Source of the DNA: Bactrocera neohumeralis
Taxonomy: Eukaryota; Arthropoda; Insecta; Diptera; Tephritidae
Assembly: GCF_024586455.1 (NCBI RefSeq)
Contig: NC_065921.1
Location: 11,687,401 to 11,751,400, forward strand
Direction: 5' to 3'
DNA: 64,000 bases
The position numbers and the translations under genes are program-made. Positions 49,080 through 59,960 of this stretch are shown here, one piece after another. Within the stretch, counting starts at the first letter, position 1. Every line of letters begins with the position of its first letter. The notes below the pieces were generated by a model that saw only the letters and a program-made list of their open reading frames with translations, did not search any database and was not told the origin of the DNA.

Positions 49080-49760
49080 TTTAAATCATTGCCCATCTGA
49101 AGTTAGAACATTTCCTATCATTCCTGCAATTTGTGGATTCCATCTCTAAAGAACTGCGCGACCTCGGCGGCCAAGAATTTTTTTTTGCAATGAGGGCATT
49201 CTGCATAGATGGGAACAGAAGGAACAAGGTCTGGCTTATAAGACGTGTGAGGCAAAAGTTCCTTGCCCCTGTTTTCGAAACTGGTCTTTTATAAGGCCGA
49301 GCGTTGTCTGGATGTTGAAAAATTGTTGCCTCGTGTTTAGTCGCTAATTCCGGGAATTTTATACAATAATAATACAGCACAGCCTTCTGATCTCATCAAA
49401 TACTGAGCACACCTTTCCGTCACCATTATAACGGCTTTGCCTTTGATTTGGCTGATTGGCCAGGTTTCACATATAATCTTTAATAAGGATCATCAATGAA
49501 TCCTTTCTTCTTTACTAGTCCAATCTCATGCAAAACAACTTCCTTTCATAGCGTTCAAGAGGTATTTAAGACATGCAAAATAGTCCAATTTTTTGCTTTC
49601 GATTGTATCCTGCTACTTTTAAAAGTTTTGAAATAGCTCCCAAAAGAGTGACTGCTTGTGGGTGACAGGTACTTTCGTCGAGTAACGCTTTCACTTTTTC
49701 ATTTTCGTACATTTTTGGTAGTTCTTCGTTTTTCAAGCGGAAATTATTAGTCTTAAATAA
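49080..49760 (-). mobile_element. Decayed mariner (copy I)
   Basis: On the minus strand the order is KNEELPKMYENEKVKALLDE, STCHPQAV, LLKVAGYNRKQKIG, then a broken middle, FPELATKHEATIFQHPDNAR (the second catalytic Asp in a QH.DNARP motif) and a tail reading AQFFRDGIHKLQE. The region is shorter than an intact transposase and has many stops; the third Asp region is lost. It is another lineage than the DD41D and mellifera-like copies. Confidence 0.75.
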
Positions 49761-50635
49761 TAAATGGTTTATTTATAGCAAATTCCTTCAACCGGAGCAT
49801 GTTCACCATAAACTTGTACCAAAATACGATGACGGAAAACTCCGAAACCCTTCATTTTGGTACAACTAAGTGTGTGTGTGTAAAAGTTAGTATTATAATA
49901 ATGTTTTTGCTCTTCTCTTAACCTTGAGTTATTAGAAAATTGAAATAAGAGTCAAGACTTTAAAACAATTTTATCAAAGAAGTGCCATCTAATAAATTAT
50001 ACCCACTTTGACAATACTGAGCCGCTTATTACTTGCATTTTTAATTTTTATTTTTTTTATAACAGAAAAAGCTTTTATTAAATATCAGCATGCTAACCAT
50101 TTTCCTCTCAAAAAAATGCTTAAAAAATATACCAGTTTCTGAAACAACTGATTGCCTAACAGTTTGTATAACAAGTGCCGCACATGTCGACACTTGCAAC
50201 CAGTGTGAGATTGATATCTGTGGCATGTGCCGTCATAAACTAAACACTTGACAAATTAGGAAGATTTTCTCTTCAACCTGTTTCCAAGTCGTAAACAACA
50301 ATAATAGTAAACGAAGTGTGTGGAAGAAATTTAATGTAAGCAAACAAATACAAATAATAATGATAATTTTTCAGATATCAGCAAAAATTTTTCAGAAAAG
50401 AGAGAGAGTACCAGTGTATCGAATATCAATTTGACTTTTAATATATAATTAATTGTTAACAATTTTAAAATATATGTGATCTATACCGACCGAGATATTA
50501 GGTTAGCCACAATGTTTGTATCACTTAAAAGGAAATGTCGGAGAACCTCTAAAGAATATATATAAATGAGCTTAGTTGATTTAGAAATGTCCGTCTGTCC
50601 GATGGGTTCATTTATATTATGTTATACTATATGTA
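49761..50635. other. No gene recognised
   Basis: AT-rich spacer; nothing recognised. Confidence 0.5.
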
Positions 50636-50639
50636 TATG

Positions 50640-50910
50640 CGAACTCTCACTTTTTGAGATATCGTTTCTGAAATGCCATACAAACTCAACGATCAAACTA
50701 AAGTCTTTGTATGGAGAATTTGTTTATTTATCAAGGCGTAGTCATGAAATCTGGTATAGATATTTTCCAAGTTATCGCCACAATCTCTGAAGATATTGAA
50801 GAAAAGAATTGAGAAATTTTTGCATTTTTTGTGCCATCAAAAATGCTCCCGTGAAGGGAATTTAGCCTTGGTGCATTCAAAATTAAAATTTTTTCTTGTT
50901 TTTTCAATAT
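50640..50910 (-). repeat. ~154 bp unit with hairpin terminus (locus 7)
   Basis: GCCATACAAACTCAACGATC and TTTGTATGGAGAATTTG at 50670-50725 form one reversed unit. The terminus appears reversed at 50855-50905 (GGGAATTTAGCCTTGGTGCA...TTTTTTCTTGTTTTTTC). Order and polarity agree with loci 1 and 5. Confidence 0.65.
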
Positions 50911-52930
50911 TTTGGACATGAAAAGATGATAACATCTTACTATGAATTTAGCATTAAATGCAATAAAGAGCAGAGATTGTCGACATGCAAAAATAGTTAG
51001 TAAGGTAATTTGAAAAATAGTCAGCCAAAAGCCTTGAAGTGGTGGATTATTATTTAAATTGAGGTACTATAAATAGTTTCTAACCCATTCAGACATTATT
51101 CAAGAATCATATTAACCAAGCTTAGTTGCAAGTCCATTAATTAAAACAAAAACCTGCCAGTTCACGCTCAAGCAAAAAAATCTCTAGAAAAGCTCATTCA
51201 TAAGCCGTTAAGTATTGTGGGAAATCAGCGCTTAAGTTTAAAAAGCCATTCATGTCGTTTTTTCAAAGCAGCTGCGTTCAATTCTTTTCCTCAGCAATTG
51301 AATGAGCGGCCAGATTCTTTCTCAAAGCAGCGTTTTGTTATTTAAATGTGTGAGATAAGCGAAAAATGCAGAGCAAAGTGTAACATTTTCCGCATTTGCG
51401 GCATAAACGTTGTACTTGTATATTTTTAGATTTCAGATTTGAAATTTTTTCTCTAAGCTGTCTTTAACCGGCGCAGGCGTTGTGTGAAAATCGCGAGCGT
51501 TGTGAGAAAATAGCAAAGTTCATAAAAAAAGCAAACAACAGCAGCTAGTGGCGGGTGGCATTTTATGTATACAAGTATATGTATGTATGTGTGTGTTTGT
51601 AAGTGCATAAGTTTGTTGGTAAAACAAGCGACGCCCCAACAGCCACTTTACACTGAAGGTCATTCATTCCAACGTTGGAGCTTACAAGCCGTCGACAACG
51701 CCACCTTTTGGCGAACTCACGGCTCCTGCGTTGTTGCTGTTATTTTTTCTTCACTAAATTGTTGTTGCTACAACGTAATTGCATTGCTAACGCATGCCTA
51801 TAAAGCATAAAGCATTTGGGTTCATTGCTGCCAATGCGAGAGCGTTGACTTAGTTTCGAAGTTGCCACAAAACTTAATCAAGCTCTAAGAAGAGGCTCAA
51901 ATGGCGGAAAAAAGTCGGCGTTTTCTCTGAACACCGATAATGCCATAATTTTATTAGCCACACTTCACTTGTTAGCGCTAGGCGGTGCTGTGCGGCTGCA
52001 ATGTCACTTCTGCTCATTTCTTCCGCCGAAAAGTGTTTTTCTTCAGACAACCGCAGCAAATCGATTTGCTTTCTTTTCTTACAGCTTATTTGAGCTTTTG
52101 TTTTTATGACAGTTTTTCGCTTTGTTTTTATTTTTGTATTTGCATTTCTTTTTGTTTTTGCGTTTTCGAGTTTCTGCTTCATACCGTGTAACCTGTTACA
52201 TTCTTTGAATACAATACACGTAATACCACATTCCGGTATTTACTTTCTACTCAACCCTGTTGCCTGCTGCCTGCGGTGTGTAGGTGAAAGTGTTTGTATG
52301 TAAGCGGGTTGGTGTGTAGGCTTACATATTTGCAGCTGGTTTCGGTTTTATTTAATTGCTTTTTTTCTTTCTTTTTCTGCATTATCTTACGCAATGTCTT
52401 ACGAGCGCATGAGGTAATGAAGAAGCGTAACCAGAATGTCAAGATGAAAGGTGAAAACAGGTGTGTAAGTGAATGTTGTTGTAATTGCTTTTTGGTATTT
52501 GCGATCTTTTGTTTATTGATTTTTTGTAATCATAAAAAAATGCCATGTTTTTGTTGTGGGAGTTAATAGTATTCGGTAATATATCATATGGACATATTAC
52601 TACATACATATGTATTCCTGAAGTTGATTCGAAGCCTTCGCTCTTCTCTTTCTTTCTTTCTTCGACGAAGTTCTTCGAAAAGGCAACAAGTTTCGTGTTC
52701 TCGGCTCAGACCGACCCGTCTGTCAACGCCAAGTTTTTTGTGGAAGTTCTCAAGAGTCAAGCATTTGTAGTGTCAAAAAAGAAAATTAAGGATACCACAT
52801 ATAAGGCTGTCTTGAAGCTATCACTAACGGCGAGTATAGATTAATAGGAAAAGAAATGATGTTTTATTTCAAATACATCAAGGCTTGAAGTCTTCCCTTC
52901 TATAAGCAAACTACTTTGAGCAGTAACATA
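50911..52930. other. No gene recognised
   Basis: TATGTATG tract at 51570-51600. Frames of up to 102 codons here have no domain; 51.6-52.1 kb is less AT-rich. Confidence 0.5.
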
Positions 52931-53421
52931 CACGATTTGTTCGGAAAGTAATAGGACTGATTTTATTCCGCCGCGACTGTACTTCGGAGCGTGCGCGCAC
53001 CGACTGGATTCGGTAGAGGGCGTTCCTAGCTAACGAATGAGCGGCTAGTCTGTTGTCTCCGAGCATTTTCTCACGACGTGTTTCTGTGAGTGCTGCAAGC
53101 CGAAAATGCAGCGTTGCTTAGAGCAGAGGTACGCGATTAAATTCTGTGTGAAACTCGGCCTTTTTTTGTTTCCTTGCCTAAAAAGGCCGATGAAAGTCAA
53201 GCATTTTGAGACGACAGAGGGAATCAAAGCAGCATGCATCTCGGCTCTCAAGGCTGTTCCGGAGAATACCTTCCATAACGCCTTCTATGCTTGGAAATTG
53301 CGCTGGTAGCGTTGCATTGACACAGAAGTAGCCTATTTTGAAAGTTTTTAAAGAATTGTAACGATTGGTTCAATAATTTTTTTAAATCGACTCAGTCCTA
53401 TTACTTTCCGCACTAACCCTG
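52931..53421 (+). mobile_element. Complete mariner-derived MITE, 491 bp
   Basis: Terminal inverted repeats of about 30 bp share CGGAAAGTAATAGGACTGA; TA flanks both ends. Inside, an ATG at 53106 opens with MQRCLEQRYAIKFCVKLG, the start of a mariner transposase. After about 12 unrelated residues it runs in frame into the C-terminal end (HFETTEGIKAACISALKAV, FHNAFYAWKLRW), then a TAG, and RCIDTEVAYFESF beyond. The HTH and catalytic domains are wholly deleted. Confidence 0.9.
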
Positions 53422-53607
53422 TATGTGAATTTACATAATACTTCAGAACTTTCCAAATAGAAAAATAACATTAGGTCAAAAGTCGCTTTCTGTCCATCTT
53501 ACATCTTTCAATAGCTTCGTGAAGCTGGGATGAGTATAAGGGGCCCGTACTACCAAGGGTGTGTGTACAGGGTGTGCCATATTGCACATATATTTTGTGT
53601 GAGTATT

Positions 53608-53786
53608 ATATCGGTATTCTGCTTGAGACGATTCTCTCATGTCTCTAATTGTCACAATAGTAATTTAGTGACTCTGTTAGTCAGGAGCCTAATTTTGGTA
53701 TTCTGGCAGATACAGTATAGTAGCAAACTGTATAGTAGTATATAATTAGAGACATGAGACAATCGTCTCAAGCAGAATACCGATAT
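53608..53786. repeat. Near-perfect foldback
   Basis: A 43 bp arm starting ATATCGGTATTCTGCTTGAG (53608-53650) returns inverted at 53744-53786 with one mismatch. The loop is about 93 bp and contains two ACTGTATAGTAG/ACAGTATAGTAG pieces. No coding frame. Confidence 0.85.
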
Positions 53787-56180
53787 TAGTGAGCCCCTTT
53801 GAAATATGTAAATCAAATTCATTTTTTGATCTGGAACACTTTTATTTAATATAGCCTTTACAATGTTTCAATTAATGTCGTCTATGATCGGAGCATTGCT
53901 TCTATACACTTTTATTTTCAAAGAATCTTATAAGAAGAATTTAGTAGTAGTAAAATCTGGAGATCTGGTAATCAGTCAATTTCAACTGTTTTGATCCCCC
54001 TGTTGCAAAAAAGATCTCCGTTAAGACTTTCTGCTTGACTCTGCTGCTTCGATTGCTTATTCAAATATTTGAAAACTTCATGATAAGTAATCGTAGCATT
54101 TAGATTATTGTTTAGTACCAAACATTCAAACTAAAAATTCTAGAAAAACATGCAAGAAAATTTTAGAACTTTTTATAACATTTGGGCAAAAACCTTCTGA
54201 TTCTTGAGTAAAAAATCAGGCAATTCAAGATCTTAACTTATCTCTATTTTTGAAGCAAAAAATATAAAAAAATAATAATTTTCTGCAAAATGAGTTATCA
54301 CTATTAAACAACGTGCTCGAATATATTATACAGCAAAAAAATCGCTATGACATCAGGGATTTACTATGATGGAGAAGGCCAAAATAAGCAGATGATTAAT
54401 TAGATTTAATTAATCGATTATACTGAATACAGCCCGATATCTCTTTGATAAGGGTATTCTTTAAAAAACAAATTTGGGGAATACTATTTGGTCCCAAAAG
54501 TAACCAAACAACATTATACTGAGACCCAAATCAGCTGAAAAGTGGGTGGGCTCTTAAAAATTGTGAAAACAAAGAATTCTTGGTGAAGTAACCTTCTGTA
54601 TTCGGAAGATGGGTTCCGAAAATGGTTATGGTAAAATCAAGGAAATCTTAACTCAGTGATGATGGATGTCGTTATAATTCTCCTCATTGGAGTCAATTTT
54701 TACGCATTTCTGATATTGTTCTCCCACAAAGAGCCACCACTAACCTCCACTTATGCCTCCACCTGCATATGCATACATGTGAACAATTGTTGGGTCATAA
54801 GTTCACTTCAACAAAACACGCGCTCGTTTTATAAGCCGATTGCAGTCTAATTTGTAAATCACTGAAGTGAAGTGCTTGATAAGTGAGATTTTCACAAAGT
54901 ACATAAAAACATCAGACACATGAATGGATTAGTTCAATTCGGCATGACTGCACGTTAGTTGGACATACGCATGCGCACATGCGTACGTGTAATTATGGGA
55001 AATCGAAATCGAAAGTAAAATGAAACTTGAAATTTAGTCGATTGTTAGGCAGCATTTGTTTTCACAAATCGCTCGTTGCTTTAGGGTCTCAGCAATTTCC
55101 ATTTTCATATATGTCTATGCAGTATTTTCCATTTCAACGAAGTGGTGTTTATTGTAAGCGGCTAAGTACGGCAGTTTGTTAGGTCTACTGCAAATGCGTG
55201 TAACTCATTAGCATGCACGCTTTGTGGCGCAGCAAACGAATGCGCGTCTGCCGAACAGCACGACATGAAGTACATCGCGCATGCGTAAAGTTCAATAGAA
55301 ATCGAATGAATCAAAGTCGAAAAAAGTGGTTAGCAATTGAAATGGAGGTGTAGGCAAACATGCCTACATGCATATATATATATGTGTATGTTTGCTTGCG
55401 TTAAGACAATTTAAGGCACGGCTGCGTGCCAAAGTCTATAGTGAAATTAATAAATTGAAAAATTAGCAAGCAATAAAAACAATTAACAAAAAATCGAAAG
55501 TGAAGAGGGAAAGCATTAGCATTATGACCTCAGAAGCGTATACTTGTGTAGAAATTACCCGTACAAGTGCTACAATGCAATATCCGGCTTAAAGCGCTGT
55601 CACTTGTGGCAATTATGTTTGAGAATAAGTTCGAGTGACAAGTTTTTGTGTTATGAAATACTTTTTTCTACTTTCAAAATGGACATAATTTTATGCAATC
55701 GCTCATGTAAGAATTTCCTAAGCGCTTCCAGTACGTGTCTTAGGCAATCGCTTTTATATCTTTCAAAAAGTAAATACTTAAGTATGACATCATTTCCTTC
55801 TTATAGGCATGCGGCTTTCCCGAGCGTGTGACAGCGTGAATGGCTTGCATATACTAAATACATATGTATATGTGTATAAAATTACGGCAGCCTCAGTTTA
55901 TTTGGCGTTTACTCTCGCATGAGAATTTCTCAATTTTTTAAGCTTTTCGTTTTTTGCTGCAATTGAAAACTTGACATCATAAAAACTGCATCTCGATTTG
56001 ATCCACTTTTGAACAAGGAAGGAAGCCAGTAGTGCTCTGTTATGAACGTGGCTAGAAGAAACCTGTTGCAACTTCATTTGTAGTTGTTGTTATGCCATTA
56101 AATGCACTGCTTATTGTATTTGGGTATTGCTTCGGTTATTTAGTTGCGCGCAGAGTTGCATTTGTATTCAGAAGTAAACA
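53787..56180. other. No gene recognised
   Basis: AT-rich to 54.6 kb, then mixed composition with a CATATATATATATG tract near 55372. No supported gene. Confidence 0.5.
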
Positions 56181-56184
56181 GAAA

Positions 56185-56480
56185 ACAAAAAAAAAACGTA
56201 AACTCTGGTTGCACCGAAGCTATGATACCCTTAATAAGTGTATTTCTTATGGCTTAAAAGGGTATAAAAATATCTCTATCCTGATGTTGATCGGTTGTTT
56301 GTGTATCAGCTGTATCCTATAGCGGTTTGATCTGAACAATTTGTTAGGAGACTATGCCGTTGCTTAAGACAATAATCAACCTGAAAGATAACTTCTCAAT
56401 TAAAATGGATTTCCATACAAGAAAATCGATTTTGAACGATTTTGTGTGGCAGTTGTATGCTGTAATGAGCTGAACTGAAT
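56185..56480 (+). repeat. Hairpin terminus plus ~154 bp unit (locus 8)
   Basis: CTCTGGTTGCACCGAAGC, TATGATACCCTTAATAAGTG and GTATTTCTTAT form the terminus. It is followed by a degraded unit (GATCGGTTGTTTGTGTATCAGC, TCTGAACAATTTGTTAGGAG) and a second GTGTGGCAGT at 56443. A mariner begins directly after. Confidence 0.7.
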
Positions 56481-56486
56481 AATATT

Positions 56487-57440
56487 GGGTAGTCGAAAAA
56501 GTCTTTTCGTATTTCTAATCAAATTTTAACTTATTTTTTTTATATTTATAATGAAATTTAACGAGTCAAATATATTTCATTTTAGCGGACCACTCTTTGC
56601 CACTTTTGCCCCTAGAGACATTATTTGATCAGTGCAAAACTTTTCTGGTTTCTCGGCGAAAAACTGCGACAAGTAAATTTCTCTTGAAGCTAATTTTACT
56701 CCATTAAGGGAGTTCTGCATTGACCGAAACAAATGATAGTTCGATGGTGCAAGGTCTCTCTCTCAACTCTCCCAGTTTTTGGCGAGTCATCAAATATGTG
56801 TATAGTCTAGCGTTCTCGTAATGGAAGACGAAGCCCTTTCTGTTGATCAGTTCTTGAAGTTTTTATCGATTGCTTGCTTCAATCTCATCAGTTGTTGACA
56901 GTAAAATGTTGTAGAATCAGTCGTTCGAGCATGCTGGAACAGCTCATAGTGGATGATTCCTTTCCAATCTCACCAAACACTCAGCATAACCTTTCGAGGC
57001 GTCATTCATGGCTTTGCGACGATTTGTTGAGCTTCACCACGCTTGGACAATGATCTTTTTCGCACATTATTGTCGTATTTGATCCACTTTTCGTCTCCTG
57101 TTTCCATTCGCTTCAGAAATGGTTCGATTTCATTTCGTTTCAGCAAAGAATCGCAGATGTTAATTCGGTCCATTTAATTTTTCACAGACAATTCATGTGG
57201 TACCCAAACATCGATCTTCCTTTTGTAGCCAGCCTTTTTTAAATGGTTCAAAACCATTTGATGATGTGTGTTAAGTTCTTTGGCGATGTTATGGTTGCTT
57301 ATCCTGGTCAATCTTTTCCAAAATTTCATCGACTTTTTCAACGATAAGTCGACTAGAGTGAAAATACATCACATTTGGTTAAATGAAGCTTAAGATCTCA
57401 CCTTTCCAACACTTTATGTGAGTATCTCATTTTATATTTG
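56487..57440 (-). mobile_element. Decayed mariner, mellifera-like, sister of the 14.8 kb copy
   Basis: Its 3' inverted repeat, GGGTAGTCGAAAAAGTCTTT, is almost the same as the left end of the 14.8 kb copy. On the minus strand readable pieces are VEKVDEILEKI, NHLKKAGYKRKIDVWVPHEL, NICDSLLKRNEIEPFLKRM, GDEKWIKYDNNVRKRS and FRSMQNSLNGVKLASRE. The first catalytic Asp is kept, the second is Glu (HYENAR), the third is Asn (PSNYHLF). The HTH region is deleted and the 5' inverted repeat is not visible. Confidence 0.87.
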
Positions 57441-58620
57441 TTAGAATCTTCTCACAAAAACAACTATACAAATAATTTCAAGTGATAATGTTACTAAGGC
57501 CCCCACAGTCGCGAAAAAAACAGTCAAAAACAGAAAGTACATTTTTAACCGAAAAATGGTTCCCCCACAACAGCAGCACTGTTGATCCTTATTTTCACAC
57601 AATTCCTAAAACTAGTCAAGCTTTCGACTCGCATTTTTGTATTTTCGTTTTTTTTTACTATTTATTCATTACTGCCAGCCAGCCTGCCTGCCGAGCTGGT
57701 CACCAGGAAGTGTTAAGTGCTGCCGGCCACACCGCTTTCCTGCTATGTCGATTCGTTACAAATTTAATTACGGGTACGTTGCATGGTTGGATTTAGCCGT
57801 GCGGCTTGTGAAACAAAGAGCGCACAGGCTCCTGAGTGCTTCAAAGCAACTACAACAACAACTATTTATATTTGTATTATTTTTACTTAATGTTTACTCA
57901 CGCGCCGCTGGCTAAATGTTATATGCATTTCTATAAAGTCCCACAGCATGCACTCGCACCAGTCTTAAAGTCGAGGTTTATTGTTCCATTAGTTGTTTGC
58001 TTGTGTGTACATGGAGCTCGTACTTATTGCGCAGATACAAATTTTAGCAGCTGTTTTTGGAGATCTCGCTGGCAGTCGCATTGCGTTGACTAGTTACGCA
58101 ATTTTATGCTTGGTCCAAATTGGTTTGACGTAAAAATATGGCCAGCTTATGTATGGCGTTACGACTTATGCGCCAGTTCAAATTGTTTTACGGCGAGGAT
58201 TAAGTGCAAATGCATTTAATGTCTTCATTTCGGAAATTTTATTATGTAAACAGTATTCTTTGACATGAGTGGGAAATCACAAGTAATTAAAATTGGATTT
58301 ATATTTTGGAGAAGAGCAGTAGAAAACTAAAATTTTATATGTGGAAGTGTTATTGGCTTCTTCATGGAAATATGTAATCTTAATTTGAGTTTTCACGCTA
58401 GGAAGACTGATGTTGTTACATATCTGCATTATATATTCAATTTTATAAAAAATTTTTAGAATATATATTTAATTGCTACAGTATTTTTTATATTCGTGTG
58501 AAGTTTGATCCATATCTCAATTAGTGTCTCTTTGGCAGTTGTGTGTTTACGACGTGATAAGTTTTTCTGGCTTTGCTTGAAATTTTGTGTTTTTAATAGA
58601 ATCTCAGCTCACTGAAAACG
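57441..58620. other. No gene recognised
   Basis: Three overlapping 85-104 codon frames between 57482 and 58093 share one stretch; none has a domain or splice support. Confidence 0.5.
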
Positions 58621-58624
58621 CTAT

Positions 58625-59150
58625 ACTTGTTGAAGTATTCTGCGGAGTCTGCTTTATCAAAACCACAATTATTAGATTGGCACAAACATTCAGAGACAGT
58701 TTATGAAGATAGCATCGAAAAAGTAAAAGAAACTGTGCTTAAAAATCATTGTGTTGACATCAGAGAGATAGTCGGGGATCTAAACATCTCATTGATCGAC
58801 TCAACACAGTGAAGTGTTTCAATGCAAGACTCGTACTAAAAGACCTGAGCGATTTGTAAAAGCAACGTCCAGTAGAGGTTGCCTTTCACTTATCAAACTC
58901 ATCATTACTGGTGAGAGACGTGAGTTTATGAATAGGCGCCGAAATTGTCATCAAAAATGAGCCGAAATCGAAAAACACAAAAATCACTGAAAATACTGAA
59001 GGTTATTTCAAGCAAAGCTTAAAACAAATGTATTGGATTTAGCGTGAGGATACTTGTGTTGGTGTCCTATTTTTAAAGCGATGTATCAAGGAACGTAAAA
59101 ATTATTTATTTGTCAATCCGGGTCGTTTTTGGTTTAATGTATGGTGGATA
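58625..59150 (+). mobile_element. Decayed mariner (copy H2)
   Basis: DSIEKVKETVLKNHCVDIRE, IVGDLNIS and then broken frames with LIITGERRE-like (ITGDETW region) and a tail. It matches the linker and second HTH of the copy at 36.4 kb. The end has GTCAATCCGGGTCG, also seen near 27.82 and 37.11 kb. Strongly degraded. Confidence 0.65.
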
Positions 59151-59239
59151 ACATATTTATATGAGTCTTTGAAACATTCGAGTTAGAGCGTGAGACATTA
59201 ATTGCCTTCCACCTCGAAGGAAAAGATGGAAGTCGAGGA

Positions 59240-59960
59240 ATATTTCTGAAAAGTTGGAGTATGACGACTCATGTACTAAGACTTAGCGATCTAAACGGGG
59301 TTAGATCTCCGAAATATGGTCGCAGATTTGCTAGAACACTGCACTCCGAATTACGACAGGATGCCTCTTGATGTCTCCTATTGAACACCTGCATAATGAG
59401 GCCCGTATGCTCCCAGCTAAGGAGCATAATGAACTCCACTTCAAGCAGTTCCTGCTGGGGTCTTTCGCAGAAATCATCCCTGCAGTTACCTGCTTGAGCG
59501 GAACCGCCTCCTAAGAGTATCAAACGATCATTCCTCAACTACGTCGACGACATGAAACAATACGCCGACCTGACTTCGGACGCAACTAACTTGTGACAAG
59601 CACTTACCGATATTTACATTGGAGCCATTAACTTCTTCACCGACTCCTTCCAGGTGCATGGCGGACTTGGAGTCAACCACCACTCATTGGAGACGAAGAG
59701 CTCGCTTTGCCGTGGGAAACGGGTTTGTTCTGAATTCTGCAGATTAAATTCCTACTTATCTAGATTAGATCCTGACATACCAAACATATGTCCAGCGGAA
59801 AATGAGACTCCGCATGATACAGCCACCTCGATGACAACTTGTCTAATCCTTTCCATCCTAACGGGGATAGTTATCTGTTACAGAAACAACAACAACAACA
59901 ACACCCCATGTACTAACAAGAGCAGACGATTTTGTATCTAAGGGTCTCAGTATGTTTTCT
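59240..59960 (+). pseudogene. LINE fragment: ORF2 C-terminal part with CAA-rich 3' tail
   Basis: Across frames: HLHNEARMLPAKEHNELHFK, QFLLGSFAEI, then near 59727 SEFCRLNSYLSRLDPDIPNI and CPAENETPHDT. The LNSYLSRIDPDIPNxCPxC motif is typical of Jockey-like LINEs from flies. The fragment ends in a (CAA)n run at 59884-59905, a possible 3' end. Several frameshifts and stops. Confidence 0.78.
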
